Both the position numbers and the translations under genes were made by a program. The notes beneath the pieces were generated by a model. That model made no database searches, was not told the origin of the DNA, and worked only from the letters and a program-made list of their open reading frames with translations. A DNA stretch of 64,000 nucleotides from Mesorhizobium sp. M4B.F.Ca.ET.058.02.1.1 (lineage in GTDB: Bacteria; Pseudomonadota; Alphaproteobacteria; Rhizobiales; Rhizobiaceae), in contig NZ_CP034450.1 of NCBI RefSeq assembly GCF_003952505.1, positions 3,534,001 to 3,598,000 of the forward strand. The letters run 5' to 3'. Below are positions 9,737-19,465 of the stretch, piece after piece (position 1 is the stretch's first letter; each line of letters begins with the position of its first letter).

Positions 9737-10683
9737 GCCTGACATCAGCCCATTCCGTCGTCGCGCCCTCGGCGAATTCGAAGCTGGTCGCCGGCACGAT
9801 CATCGTCGCCTATGCGCTGATCTCGATCGTGCCGCTGCTGTGGATCTTCGCCACCAGCTTCAAGACGCCGCCGGATTCGATCGCCTATCCGCCGAAGATC
9901 GTGTTCCAGCCGAGCATCGAGGGGTATTGCAACCTGTTCACGACGCGCACCCGGCAGACGCCGGAATACATCAACTCGCTCGGACCGGCGACCGGCTTCT
10001 GCGACGAGACGGTGCGCAAGCGCAACATGGTGATCGCGGGGCCGTCGAACTTCTTGCCGCGCTTCGTCAATTCGCTGATCATCGCCTTCGGCTCGACCTT
10101 CTGCGCGGTGTTCCTCGGCACGCTGTCGGCCTACGGCTTCTCGCGCTTCAAGGTGCCGCTCGCCGACGACCTTCTGTTCTTCATCCTGTCGACGCGCTTC
10201 ATGCCGCCGATCGCGGTCGCCATCCCGATCTACCTGATGTACCGCGAGATCGGCCTCTCCGACACCGCGCTCGGCATGATCCTGCTCTACACCGCGGTCA
10301 ACGTCTCGCTCGCCGTGTGGCTGCTCAAGGGCTTCATCGACGAGATCCCGCGCGAATACGAGGAAGCGGCGATGATCGACGGCTATACCAGGCTGCAGGC
10401 CTTCTGGCGCACGGTGCTGCCGCAGGCGACCACCGGCATTGCCGCGACAGCCATCTTCTGCCTGATCTTCGCCTGGAACGAATATGCGTTTGCCGCGCTC
10501 CTGACCTCCGGCACGGCACAGACCGCGCCGCCCTTCATCCCGACCATCATCGGCGAAGGCGGCCAGGACTGGCCGGCGGTAGCGGCGGGCACGACGATCT
10601 TCCTGGTGCCGATCCTGGTTTTCACCATCCTGCTCCGCAAGCAGCTCTTGCGCGGCATCACCTTCGGCGCGGTGCGCAAATGA
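9733..10683 (+). CDS. ABC transporter permease 2 (MalG/UgpE type)
   Basis: Second membrane subunit, 316 residues, six predicted membrane segments. The EAA motif is EYEEAAMIDGYTRLQAFWRT followed by VLPQA. A polar insert of about 45 residues after the first membrane segment (region TRTRQTPEYINSLGPATGF) is longer than in typical sugar permeases and would lie on the periplasmic side. The ATG at 9733 overlaps the stop of permease 1. Confidence 0.9.
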   Translation: MSLTSAHSVVAPSANSKLVAGTIIVAYALISIVPLLWIFATSFKTPPDSIAYPPKIVFQPSIEGYCNLFTTRTRQTPEYINSLGPATGFCDETVRKRNMVIAGPSNFLPRFVNSLIIAFGSTFCAVFLGTLSAYGFSRFKVPLADDLLFFILSTRFMPPIAVAIPIYLMYREIGLSDTALGMILLYTAVNVSLAVWLLKGFIDEIPREYEEAAMIDGYTRLQAFWRTVLPQATTGIAATAIFCLIFAWNEYAFAALLTSGTAQTAPPFIPTIIGEGGQDWPAVAAGTTIFLVPILVFTILLRKQLLRGITFGAVRK

Positions 10684-10723
10684 TGAACAGTCAGCAAGTG
10701 TGGAACCAGCGCTGGGGCAGCGT

Positions 10724-10860
10724 CCCTTCTCCCCGTTCACGGGGAGAAGATGCTGGCAGGCAGATGAGGGGCAGCGCCGACATATGTCTCAATGAGGGGC
10801 GTTTGCGCCGCCCCTCATCCGACCCTTCGGGCCACCTTCTCCCCGTGAACGGGGAGAAGG
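10724..10860. repeat. Inverted pair of the rhizobial palindromic repeat inside the transporter operon
   Basis: Two copies face each other between permease 2 and the small membrane protein. One is about 10724-10777, with head TTCTCCCCGTTCACGGGGAG and a GGCAGGCAGATGAGGGGC tail. The other is about 10809-10860, with the complementary tail GCCCCTCATC and head TTCTCCCCGTGAACGGGGAG. They are the same family as the copies at 622-793. The element sits inside what must be one transcript, so the RNA would carry a long imperfect hairpin here. Confidence 0.8.
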
Positions 10861-10873
10861 AAGGCGGTGTCGC

Positions 10874-11077
10874 ATGAGCCGCACTGTTGTCTCCAAGCGC
10901 TCCTCATGGCCTCGCTGGGCAAGGCGCGGCCTGCTGGAGAACATCGCCACCGCTATTATCGCCATCGGCTTCCTGATGCTGTTCCAGCCCTTCGCGCTGT
11001 CGCTCTACACCTATTCCTTCATCACCATGCTTGCAGGCACCTTGATGTTCATCATCGTCTCGAAATTCCCGGAGTAG
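10874..11077 (+). CDS. Small two-helix membrane protein of the importer (GlpU-like position)
   Basis: A 67-residue protein with a basic N-terminus and two hydrophobic segments (ATAIIAIGFLMLFQPFALSL and SFITMLAGTLMFIIVS). In rhizobial glycerol importers a small membrane protein of unknown role (GlpU) is encoded among the ABC genes; this ORF has the same size and topology and sits between permease and ATPase genes, four bases before the first ATPase. I infer that it is an accessory subunit; its function is unknown. Confidence 0.7.
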   Translation: MSRTVVSKRSSWPRWARRGLLENIATAIIAIGFLMLFQPFALSLYTYSFITMLAGTLMFIIVSKFPE

Positions 11078-11081
11078 GACG

Positions 11082-12188
11082 ATGGCCGAAATCCGCGTCC
11101 AACATCTTAGGAAAGCCTTCGGCGATTTCGTCGCCGTGCAGGATTCCAACTTCGTCGTCGAGGACGGCGAGTTCTTCGTCATGCTCGGCCCGTCGGGCTG
11201 CGGCAAGACCACTACCTTGCGCATGATCGCCGGGCTTGAGTTGCCGACCGGCGGCAAGATCCTGCTCGGCGGCGAGGACGTCACGATGCGCCGGGCGCGG
11301 GAGCGCGACATCGCCTTCGTCTTCCAGCTCTTCGCGCTCTACCCGCACATGAACGTGCGCAAGAACATCGGCTTCCCGCTCTTGGCGCAAGGCATGCCGT
11401 CGGCCGAGATCCGCCAGCGGGTGGAGGAGACGGCGAAGCTGCTCCGCATCGATCATTTGCTTAACAAATCGGTCTCCGGCCTTGCCGGCGGCGACCGCCA
11501 GCGCGTCGCGCTCGGCCGCGCCATCGTGCGGCGGCCGAAATGCTTCCTGATGGACGAGCCGCTCGGCACCCTCGATACCGAGTTCCGCGATCTGATGGTG
11601 CATGAACTGCGCGAGCTGCACAGCCGCATCCACGCCACCACCGTCTACGTCACGCACGACCAGATGGAAGCGATGTCGATGGCCGACAAGATCGCCGTGA
11701 TGAACCACGGCATCATCGAGCAGTTCGGAACCCCGCGCGAGATCTACGACCGCCCGGCGACGATGTACGTCGCCGAGTTCATCGGCTCGCCGCCGATGAA
11801 TTTCCTCAAGTTCGGCGGCGGACTGGCCAGGGGCGCGAAGGAGATTCTCGTGCAGGGCGCCAAGGTCGCCGTGCCGGAGGTGCGCGAGGACATCGCACCG
11901 GCCGACATGGCGCTGGGCATCCGTCCCGAGCACATCCGCTTCGACGAGGCCTCGAAATTGCGCGGCGCCATCTACGGCACCGAATATCTCGGCACCACGC
12001 AAATCGTGGCGGTGGAGACGGCGGACGGCATCATCAAGGCGCGGGTGCCGGCCGAGATCCGGCTCAATCCGGGCGAGCCGGTCGGCTTGTCGCTCAGCAG
12101 CGCTCGGCTGTCGCTGTTCGAGAAGGGCACCGGCCGCGCGGTGAAGACCGCCATGTATGACAAGGCAGCGGAGGCGCGCCATGGCTGA
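11082..12188 (+). CDS. ABC transporter ATPase 1 (MalK/UgpC type, non-canonical signature)
   Basis: Importer ATPase of 368 residues. Walker A is GPSGCGKTT and Walker B CFLMDEPLGTLD, with switch His in VTHDQMEAMSM and a C-terminal TOBE-like regulatory domain. Two positions deviate from the usual consensus: the signature reads LAGGDRQR instead of LSGGQQQR, and the Q-loop is VFQLFALYP rather than VFQNYALYP. The second ATPase of the operon has a normal signature, so the pair is probably an asymmetric heterodimer. The 3' end overlaps the next ATPase by 8 bases. Confidence 0.9.
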   Translation: MAEIRVQHLRKAFGDFVAVQDSNFVVEDGEFFVMLGPSGCGKTTTLRMIAGLELPTGGKILLGGEDVTMRRARERDIAFVFQLFALYPHMNVRKNIGFPLLAQGMPSAEIRQRVEETAKLLRIDHLLNKSVSGLAGGDRQRVALGRAIVRRPKCFLMDEPLGTLDTEFRDLMVHELRELHSRIHATTVYVTHDQMEAMSMADKIAVMNHGIIEQFGTPREIYDRPATMYVAEFIGSPPMNFLKFGGGLARGAKEILVQGAKVAVPEVREDIAPADMALGIRPEHIRFDEASKLRGAIYGTEYLGTTQIVAVETADGIIKARVPAEIRLNPGEPVGLSLSSARLSLFEKGTGRAVKTAMYDKAAEARHG

Positions 12189-13194
12189 CGTGCACATCAA
12201 GGGCGTGAGCAAGAGTTTTGGCGAGACCGTCGCCGTCGACAATCTCGACCTGCAGATCAAGGACGGCGAGTTCGTCGTGCTGCTCGGCCCGACCGGCGCC
12301 GGCAAGACGACGACGCTCAGGCTGATCGCCGGGCTGGAGCGGCCGGATAGCGGCACGATCCACATCGCCGGCCGCGACGCCACGGTGCTGTCGCCGGCCG
12401 AGCGCGACACGGCCTTCGTCTTCCAGCAATATTCGCTCTATCCGCACCTCTCAGTCTTCGACAACCTCGCCTTCCCGCTGCGCTCGCCGGCCCGCAAGCT
12501 CAGCGAGGACGCGGTGCGACGCCGCGTCGAGGAGGTGGCCAGGCTGGTGCGTATCCACCACAAGCTCGACAACCGCTCGACCAAGCTCTCCGGCGGCGAG
12601 ATGCAGCGCGTCGCCATCGGCCGGGCGCTGGTGCGCAAGCCGTCCATCTATTTGATGGACGAGCCGCTGTCTTCGCTCGATGCCAAGCTGCGCGCGGATC
12701 TCAGGCTCGAGCTGAAGCGCATCCAGTCCGAACTCGGCGCCACCATGCTCTATGTCACGCACGACCAGATCGAGGCAATGACCATGGCCGACCGCATCGG
12801 CATCCTGGCCGAAGGCGTGCTGGTGCAGATCGGCACGCCGCGCGCCATCTATTCCGAGCCGGCAAACCTTCATGTCGCGGCCCGCCTGGGGCAGCCGGCG
12901 ATCAACCTTCTGCCTGCAGGGCTGCTGCCGGATGGCGGCGCGCCAACCGGTACCAGGACGATCGGCGCGCGCACCGAACACCTGTCGATCGAGAAGGCCG
13001 CGAACGGCCATGCCGACGGCGTCGTCGACTGGGTCGAGCATCTCGGCGACCAGAACCATCTGCATGTGACGGTGGGGACAAGGAAGCTGGTGACACTGAC
13101 CGACCCCGACACGGCGCTCGAAAAGGGGGACAGGGTGACGATCCGCTACCGCTCGCCGCTTTATTTCGGCTCGGACGGGCAAAGACTGATGTAG
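12181..13194 (+). CDS. ABC transporter ATPase 2 (MalK/UgpC type)
   Basis: ATPase of 337 residues with Walker A GPTGAGKTT, Q-loop FQQYSLYP, signature KLSGGEMQRVAIGRA, Walker B IYLMDEPLSSLD and H-loop THDQIEAMTM, followed by a C-terminal OB/TOBE region. I chose ATG 12181, which overlaps the end of ATPase 1; a longer frame back to 12157 adds only a basic non-conserved tail. It is the last transporter gene; the kinase genes start about 60 bases later on the same strand. Confidence 0.9.
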   Translation: MADVHIKGVSKSFGETVAVDNLDLQIKDGEFVVLLGPTGAGKTTTLRLIAGLERPDSGTIHIAGRDATVLSPAERDTAFVFQQYSLYPHLSVFDNLAFPLRSPARKLSEDAVRRRVEEVARLVRIHHKLDNRSTKLSGGEMQRVAIGRALVRKPSIYLMDEPLSSLDAKLRADLRLELKRIQSELGATMLYVTHDQIEAMTMADRIGILAEGVLVQIGTPRAIYSEPANLHVAARLGQPAINLLPAGLLPDGGAPTGTRTIGARTEHLSIEKAANGHADGVVDWVEHLGDQNHLHVTVGTRKLVTLTDPDTALEKGDRVTIRYRSPLYFGSDGQRLM

Positions 13195-13253
13195 GCGGAC
13201 CGCGCACCCATCGCACACCGATTGACGACCGCAGATACGGACTGGACGAATCC

Positions 13254-14897
13254 ATGAAGCACTTTTTCAACCGCAAGGACTCGATCGTCACCGAAGCGCT
13301 GGACGGCTTTCTTGCGACCGCCGGCTCGGGCACGCTGGCGCGGCTCGACGGCTATCCCGAGATCAAGGTCGTGCTGCGCGCCGACTGGGACAAGACGAAG
13401 GTTGCCGTCGTTTCCGGCGGCGGCGCCGGACATGAACCCTCGCACGCCGGCTTCGTCGGCGCCGGCATGCTGACGGCGGCTGTCTCCGGCGAGATCTTCG
13501 CCTCGCCCAGCGTCGAGGCAGTGCTGGCGGCGATCCGCGCCACGACCGGGCCGGCCGGGTGCCTGCTGATCGTCAAGAACTATACCGGCGATCGCCTCAA
13601 TTTCGGCCTCGCCGCCGAGAAGGCGCGCGTCGAAGGCTTTGCGGTCGAGATGGTGATCGTCGGCGACGACATCGCGCTGCCCGACATCGCGCAGCCGCGC
13701 GGCGTCGCCGGCACGCTGTTCGTCCACAAGATCGCGGGGCATCTTGCCGAAACCGGCCGTGACCTGGTGTCAGTAGCAGCGGCAGCGCGGGCGGCGGCAA
13801 AGGACATTTTTTCGCTCGGCATCTCGCTCTCTTCCTGCTCGATCCCCGGTCAGGCGCATGAGGATCGCTTCGGCGCCGACGATGGCGAGCTCGGGCTCGG
13901 CATCCATGGCGAGCCGGGCGTCGAGCGCATCGCGCTGCAGAGCGCCGGCAGGCTGGTCGCCATCATGGCCGAGCGTCTTGCCGCGCGGCTCGATCCTGGC
14001 AGCCGCCATGCCCTGCTGATCAACAATCTCGGATCGGTGCCGCCGCTCGAAATGTCGCTGATCGCCAATGCGGTGCTCGCCTCGCCGCTGGCGAAGGCGG
14101 TGACGCTGACGGTGGGTCCCGGCCATCTGATGACCGCGCTCAACATGAACGGCTTCTCGCTGTCGCTGATCAGGCTGGATGCCGAACGCGAGGCGGCGCT
14201 GCTGGCGCCGGTCGGTCCGCACGCCTGGCTGCCGACGAAGCCGGTTCGCCAGCCGGTCGTCGTGGCGGCGGCCAAGCCGGCGGTTCACGCCACCGCGAAG
14301 GCGGCGAGCCGCGACACCGCCGCCGAGCGGTTGATCACCGTCGTTTGCGAGAAGCTGATCTCGCTGGAGGAGCCCTTGAACGGGCTAGACGCCAAGGCCG
14401 GCGACGGCGATACCGGGTCGACGGTGGCGACCGGCGCGCGCAGCGTCCTCGAGCGTCTCGACACGCTGCCGCTTGCCGACCGGGCTGCAACGCTGGCGGC
14501 AATCGGCGATACGCTGGGGACCGCGATGGGCGGTTCGAGCGGTGTACTTTTGTCGATCTTCTTCACCGCCGCGGCGCAGACTTTGGGTTTTGGCGCGGCT
14601 CTGCCCAAGGCGCTGCTCGCCGGCCTCGACCGGATGACCTTCTACGGCGGCGCAAAGGTCGGTGACCGCACCATGGTCGACGCGCTGGAGCCGGCGCTCA
14701 AGGCGCTCGATACAGGCGGGCTGGAAGCAGCCGCGACGGCCGCGCGGCATGGAGCGGAGGCCACCGCCGCGATGCAGAAAGCGAAGGCCGGGCGCTCCGC
14801 CTATATCGGCCGCCAGCTTGACGGCGTCGCCGATCCAGGCGCATTCGCGGTGGCGGAAGTGTTTGTGGCCGTGGCGGCCATGTTCGCCCCGGCATGA
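13254..14897 (+). CDS. Single-chain dihydroxyacetone kinase (DhaK-DhaL fusion)
   Basis: 547-residue protein joining a DhaK domain (residues about 1-330) to a DhaL domain (about 350-547). The DhaK part has the glycine loop VSGGGAGHEP and the His that forms the hemiaminal with dihydroxyacetone in GIHGEPG. The DhaL part has the Mg-binding Asp cluster DAKAGDGDTGST and the MGGSSGVL loop. This architecture is that of ATP-dependent kinases such as the Citrobacter enzyme. It is notable that a full set of PEP-dependent parts follows directly. Product would be dihydroxyacetone phosphate or a related sugar phosphate. Confidence 0.9.
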   Translation: MKHFFNRKDSIVTEALDGFLATAGSGTLARLDGYPEIKVVLRADWDKTKVAVVSGGGAGHEPSHAGFVGAGMLTAAVSGEIFASPSVEAVLAAIRATTGPAGCLLIVKNYTGDRLNFGLAAEKARVEGFAVEMVIVGDDIALPDIAQPRGVAGTLFVHKIAGHLAETGRDLVSVAAAARAAAKDIFSLGISLSSCSIPGQAHEDRFGADDGELGLGIHGEPGVERIALQSAGRLVAIMAERLAARLDPGSRHALLINNLGSVPPLEMSLIANAVLASPLAKAVTLTVGPGHLMTALNMNGFSLSLIRLDAEREAALLAPVGPHAWLPTKPVRQPVVVAAAKPAVHATAKAASRDTAAERLITVVCEKLISLEEPLNGLDAKAGDGDTGSTVATGARSVLERLDTLPLADRAATLAAIGDTLGTAMGGSSGVLLSIFFTAAAQTLGFGAALPKALLAGLDRMTFYGGAKVGDRTMVDALEPALKALDTGGLEAAATAARHGAEATAAMQKAKAGRSAYIGRQLDGVADPGAFAVAEVFVAVAAMFAPA

Positions 14898-14907
14898 AGG
14901 ACAGAGA

Positions 14908-15507
14908 ATGGCCGCATCCGATTTCTCCAACTTGATCGTGGCGGCGGCGGACACGATCGCGGCGCATGCCGAGGAACTGACCGGGCTCGACCAGGCGATC
15001 GGCGACGGCGACCACGGGCTGAACATGAAGCGCGGCTTCGAGGCGGTGCGGGCCGACGCCGAGGCGATCGCCGCGAAGCCCTTGCCGGACGCTTTGAAGG
15101 CGATCGGCACCAAGCTGGTGATGACCGTGGGCGGGGCCTCTGGCCCGTTGTTCGGCACGCTGTTCATGGCGCTCGGCAAGGAACTGCCGGGCACGCCTGA
15201 CCGCGCCGCGCTGACGGCAGCGCTTGGCAGGGCGATCGAGGCGGTCGCGGCGCGGGGCAAATCGCAACCTGGACAAAAGACCATGCTGGACGTGCTGCAG
15301 CCGGTGTATGAGGCGCTGGCGCAAGGCAAGACAGGCACGGAAATCGCCGATGCCGCCGATCACGCGGCTGACGCGACTGTGCCGATGAAGGCCCTGCGCG
15401 GGCGCGCCTCCTTCCTGGGCGATCGCTCGATCGGGCATATGGACGCTGGGGCACGCTCGACCGCGCTTCTGGTACGCGCAGTCGCTGAAACCGTCGAGGA
15501 CCGCTGA
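14908..15507 (+). CDS. dhaL: Dihydroxyacetone kinase subunit DhaL
   Basis: ADP-binding subunit of PEP-dependent dihydroxyacetone kinase, 199 residues. The Mg-binding triad is in AIGDGDHGLNM and the nucleotide loop in GGASGPLFGT, both as in E. coli DhaL, where ADP stays bound and is rephosphorylated by DhaM. The ATG at 14908 follows an ACAGAGA ribosome site 10 bases after the fusion gene. The stop overlaps the ATG of dhaM by one base. Confidence 0.93.
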   Translation: MAASDFSNLIVAAADTIAAHAEELTGLDQAIGDGDHGLNMKRGFEAVRADAEAIAAKPLPDALKAIGTKLVMTVGGASGPLFGTLFMALGKELPGTPDRAALTAALGRAIEAVAARGKSQPGQKTMLDVLQPVYEALAQGKTGTEIADAADHAADATVPMKALRGRASFLGDRSIGHMDAGARSTALLVRAVAETVEDR

Positions 15508-15896
15508 TGAGCAACGTTGGTATCGTCATCGTCTCGCATTCGCCGCTGGTCGCCGAAGGCACCGCAGACATGGTGCGCCAGATGGTCGGCGACGAAGTGC
15601 CGCTTGCATGGTGCGGCGGAAACGGCCATGGCGGGCTCGGCACCAGTGTCGAGGCGATCATGGGCGCCATCGACAAGGCCTGGTCGGAGGCGGGCGTCGC
15701 CATCCTCGTCGATCTCGGCGGCGCCGAGACCAACAGCGAGATGGCGGTCGAAATGATCGGCGAACCGCGCTCGCACAGGATTGTTGTGTGCAACGCGCCG
15801 ATCGTCGAGGGCGCGGTCATGGCGGCGACGGAAGCCTCCGGCGGCGCCTCGCTCAAGGAAGTGGTGGCGACGGCGCATGAACTTTCGCCGTCGTGA
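15507..15896 (+). CDS. dhaM: Phosphoryl donor subunit DhaM, EIIA domain only
   Basis: EIIA(Man)-like domain of 129 residues that carries phosphate from HPr to DhaL-ADP. The phosphorylated His is in VIVSHSPLVAEG. In E. coli DhaM is a fusion of this domain with HPr- and EI-like domains; here those two are separate downstream genes. Start ATG overlaps the dhaL stop (TGATG), showing tight coupling. Confidence 0.92.
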   Translation: MSNVGIVIVSHSPLVAEGTADMVRQMVGDEVPLAWCGGNGHGGLGTSVEAIMGAIDKAWSEAGVAILVDLGGAETNSEMAVEMIGEPRSHRIVVCNAPIVEGAVMAATEASGGASLKEVVATAHELSPS

Positions 15897-16219
15897 ATGA
15901 ACGGGAACCCGACCGCATGTCCGCATCCGCCGAAGCCATGGTCCTGATCACCCACGATGTGGGTCTGCACGCGCGCCCTTCGGTGAAGTTCACCAAGCTC
16001 GCCAAGTCGTTCGCGGCCGAGGTGGAAGTGGCCTTGGCCGCCAACGGTCCCTGGTTCGACGCCAAGAGCATCGTCAAGGTCATGGCGGCCAAGGCGCCTA
16101 AGGGAACGCTGCTGTACATCCGCGCCAGGGGCGACGGCGCGAGCGAAGCTGTCGAAGCGCTGGTCGATCTCGTGCAGCGTGATTTCGACGAGGAAGCGGA
16201 CCATGCCCGGTCCGCTTGA
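15893..16219 (+). CDS. HPr-family phosphocarrier dedicated to the Dha system
   Basis: PTS carrier protein. The active-site His lies in VGLHARPSVKF and the region of the regulatory Ser in DAKSIVKVMAAKAPKGTLL. Two starts are possible: GTG 15893, which overlaps the dhaM stop, or ATG 15917, which gives a 100-residue protein closer to normal HPr size. The position between dhaM and the EI gene shows that it belongs to the same phosphorelay. Confidence 0.9.
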   Translation: MNEREPDRMSASAEAMVLITHDVGLHARPSVKFTKLAKSFAAEVEVALAANGPWFDAKSIVKVMAAKAPKGTLLYIRARGDGASEAVEALVDLVQRDFDEEADHARSA

Positions 16220-16260
16220 GACGGACTCGCATGCGGCCGGAACCGCAAGGAACGCGGGCC

Positions 16261-17835
<1,575 letters not shown>

Positions 17836-17840
17836 GCGGC

Positions 17841-18272
17841 GTGGCGAAGATGGAGAAGCTACCCGAAGCGAACTCCGAAGAGGCGATCCGCGCCTACAAG
17901 ACGATCCTGTCGCTGGTTATCGACCAGCGGCCGTCCGGTATGCGACAGCGGCTCGCCGATGCGCTCGGCAAGCATCGCAGCTTCGTCACACAGATCTCCA
18001 GCCCGGCCTATTCGATCCCGATCCCCTCAAAACATTTGCCGGCTATCTTTTCCGTGTGTCATTTCAGCCCGGCCGAGCGCGACCAGTTCCTCGCCGCCTA
18101 TCATCAGGCGCATCCCGGCAAGATGTCGGCGGCTTCCGGGCCGCGCAAGACACGCCATGTCTCGCTCATCGTGCCGGATTTCGGCGACGACAAGCAGAAT
18201 GCGGCACTCGACCGGGCGATCAACGAATTCATCCAGAAGATCACCAGCATCGCCGGCAAGGGCAGCGGCTAA
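17841..18272 (+). CDS. Conserved small protein with HTH-like N-terminal half, possible Dha regulator
   Basis: 143-residue protein of no recognised named family. The N-terminal half (RQRLADALGKHRSFVTQISS onward, then IPSKHLPAIFSVCHFSPAER) has the spacing of a Cro/XRE-type helix-turn-helix followed by a short cap; the C-terminal part is polar. The start is GTG 17841 or ATG 17850, immediately after the EI gene, and the separate dhaK follows. By position it could regulate this operon; DNA binding is inference from pattern only. Confidence 0.6.
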   Translation: MAKMEKLPEANSEEAIRAYKTILSLVIDQRPSGMRQRLADALGKHRSFVTQISSPAYSIPIPSKHLPAIFSVCHFSPAERDQFLAAYHQAHPGKMSAASGPRKTRHVSLIVPDFGDDKQNAALDRAINEFIQKITSIAGKGSG

Positions 18273-18277
18273 ACTGA

Positions 18278-18322
18278 GCAATTCCAGGAAAAGTGTGCCG
18301 CGGTTTTCCGTTCGGAATTGCG
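18278..18322. repeat. Rhizobial intergenic palindrome (GCAATTCC...GGAATTGCG type)
   Basis: Between the HTH-like gene and dhaK. The ends GCAATTCC and GGAATTGC are inverted repeats and the middle carries AAAGTGTGCCGCGGTTTTCC. The same element in opposite orientation is at 29291-29337. It is a dispersed non-coding element, not a promoter of known type. Confidence 0.7.
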
Positions 18323-18354
18323 TACAAATTCGAGACTGTTCCGGGAGGACAGCC

Positions 18355-19341
18355 ATGAAGAAATTCATCAACGCAGTAGACACGGTGCTGACCGAGAGCC
18401 TTGACGGCTTCGTCGCCGCCCATTCGGATATCCTTATGCTGGGCGATGACCACAAATTCGTCCGCCGCAAGGTGCTGAAGCCCGGCAAGGTGGCGCTGAT
18501 CTCGGGCGGCGGCTCCGGCCACGAGCCGCTGCATGGCGGGCTGGTCGGTCACGGCATGCTGGACGCCGCCTGCCCCGGCCAGGTGTTCACCTCGCCGACA
18601 CCCGACCAGATGATTGCCGCCGTGCAGGCCGTCGACACCGGCGCCGGCTGCCTGTTCATCGTCAAGAACTACGAAGGCGACGTGATGAATTTCGACATGG
18701 CTGCAGAAATGTCGGAGGGCGTCATGCAGGTGGTGACCAATGACGACGTCGCGGTCGAGAACTCGTCCTACACCACCGGCCGGCGCGGCGTCGCCGGCAC
18801 GCTGGTGGTGGAGAAGATGGTCGGCGCGGCGGCCGAGCAAGGCATGGCGCTGAACGAGCTCAAGGCGCTCGGCGAACGCGTCAACGGCGCGACGCGCTCG
18901 ATGGGCGTGGCGCTGACCAGTTGCACGGTGCCGGCGGCGGGCAGGCCCACCTTCGAAATGGGTGACGGCGAGATGGAGTTCGGTGTCGGCATCCATGGCG
19001 AGCCCGGAAGGCGGCGCGACGCGCTGAAGAGCGCCGATGCCATCGCCGAGGAGGTTTGCACAGCCATCGCCGGCGACCTCGGCGAGCGGGCAAAAGGGCC
19101 GGCGCTGCTCTTCGTCAACGGCTTCGGCGGCACGCCGTCGATGGAGCTCTATCTGATGTACAACAGCGCCCGCAAAATCTTCGGGAAGAGCGGCGTGACG
19201 GTGACCCGCTCGCTGGTCGGCTCCTACGTGACATCGCTCGACATGGCCGGCTGCTCGATCACGCTGACCCTGCTCGACGACGAGATGACGGCATTGTGGG
19301 ACGCGCCGGTGCACACGGCGGCGCTACGCTGGGGACTTTAA
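18355..19341 (+). CDS. dhaK: Dihydroxyacetone kinase subunit DhaK (stand-alone)
   Basis: Substrate-binding subunit of PEP-dependent dihydroxyacetone kinase, 328 residues. It has ISGGGSGHEPLHGG, the covalent-binding His in GIHGEPGRRR, and the typical GFGGTPSMELYLMYN C-terminal segment. A GGGAGGACAG ribosome site lies just before ATG 18355. Together with DhaL, DhaM, HPr and EI it makes a full relay, so the upstream DhaK-DhaL fusion is a second kinase. It is the last gene of the plus-strand operon block. Confidence 0.93.
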   Translation: MKKFINAVDTVLTESLDGFVAAHSDILMLGDDHKFVRRKVLKPGKVALISGGGSGHEPLHGGLVGHGMLDAACPGQVFTSPTPDQMIAAVQAVDTGAGCLFIVKNYEGDVMNFDMAAEMSEGVMQVVTNDDVAVENSSYTTGRRGVAGTLVVEKMVGAAAEQGMALNELKALGERVNGATRSMGVALTSCTVPAAGRPTFEMGDGEMEFGVGIHGEPGRRRDALKSADAIAEEVCTAIAGDLGERAKGPALLFVNGFGGTPSMELYLMYNSARKIFGKSGVTVTRSLVGSYVTSLDMAGCSITLTLLDDEMTALWDAPVHTAALRWGL

Positions 19342-19465
19342 CGCTGGGTTTCTGCCCTCGCCAGATCAAATCCCAGTCGAAGCTGTTGCTGCGCTGGCTT
19401 CCCAGGCGCTTTTCTGCAACCTTGTCGCAACATTGTTTTCCAATGCGCAAACACCGACCGGGTTG

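Noticed and set aside
10684..10873. A small protein gene between permease 2 and the small membrane protein
   Set aside because: The interval is occupied by the inverted repeat pair; possible ORFs only translate the repeat.
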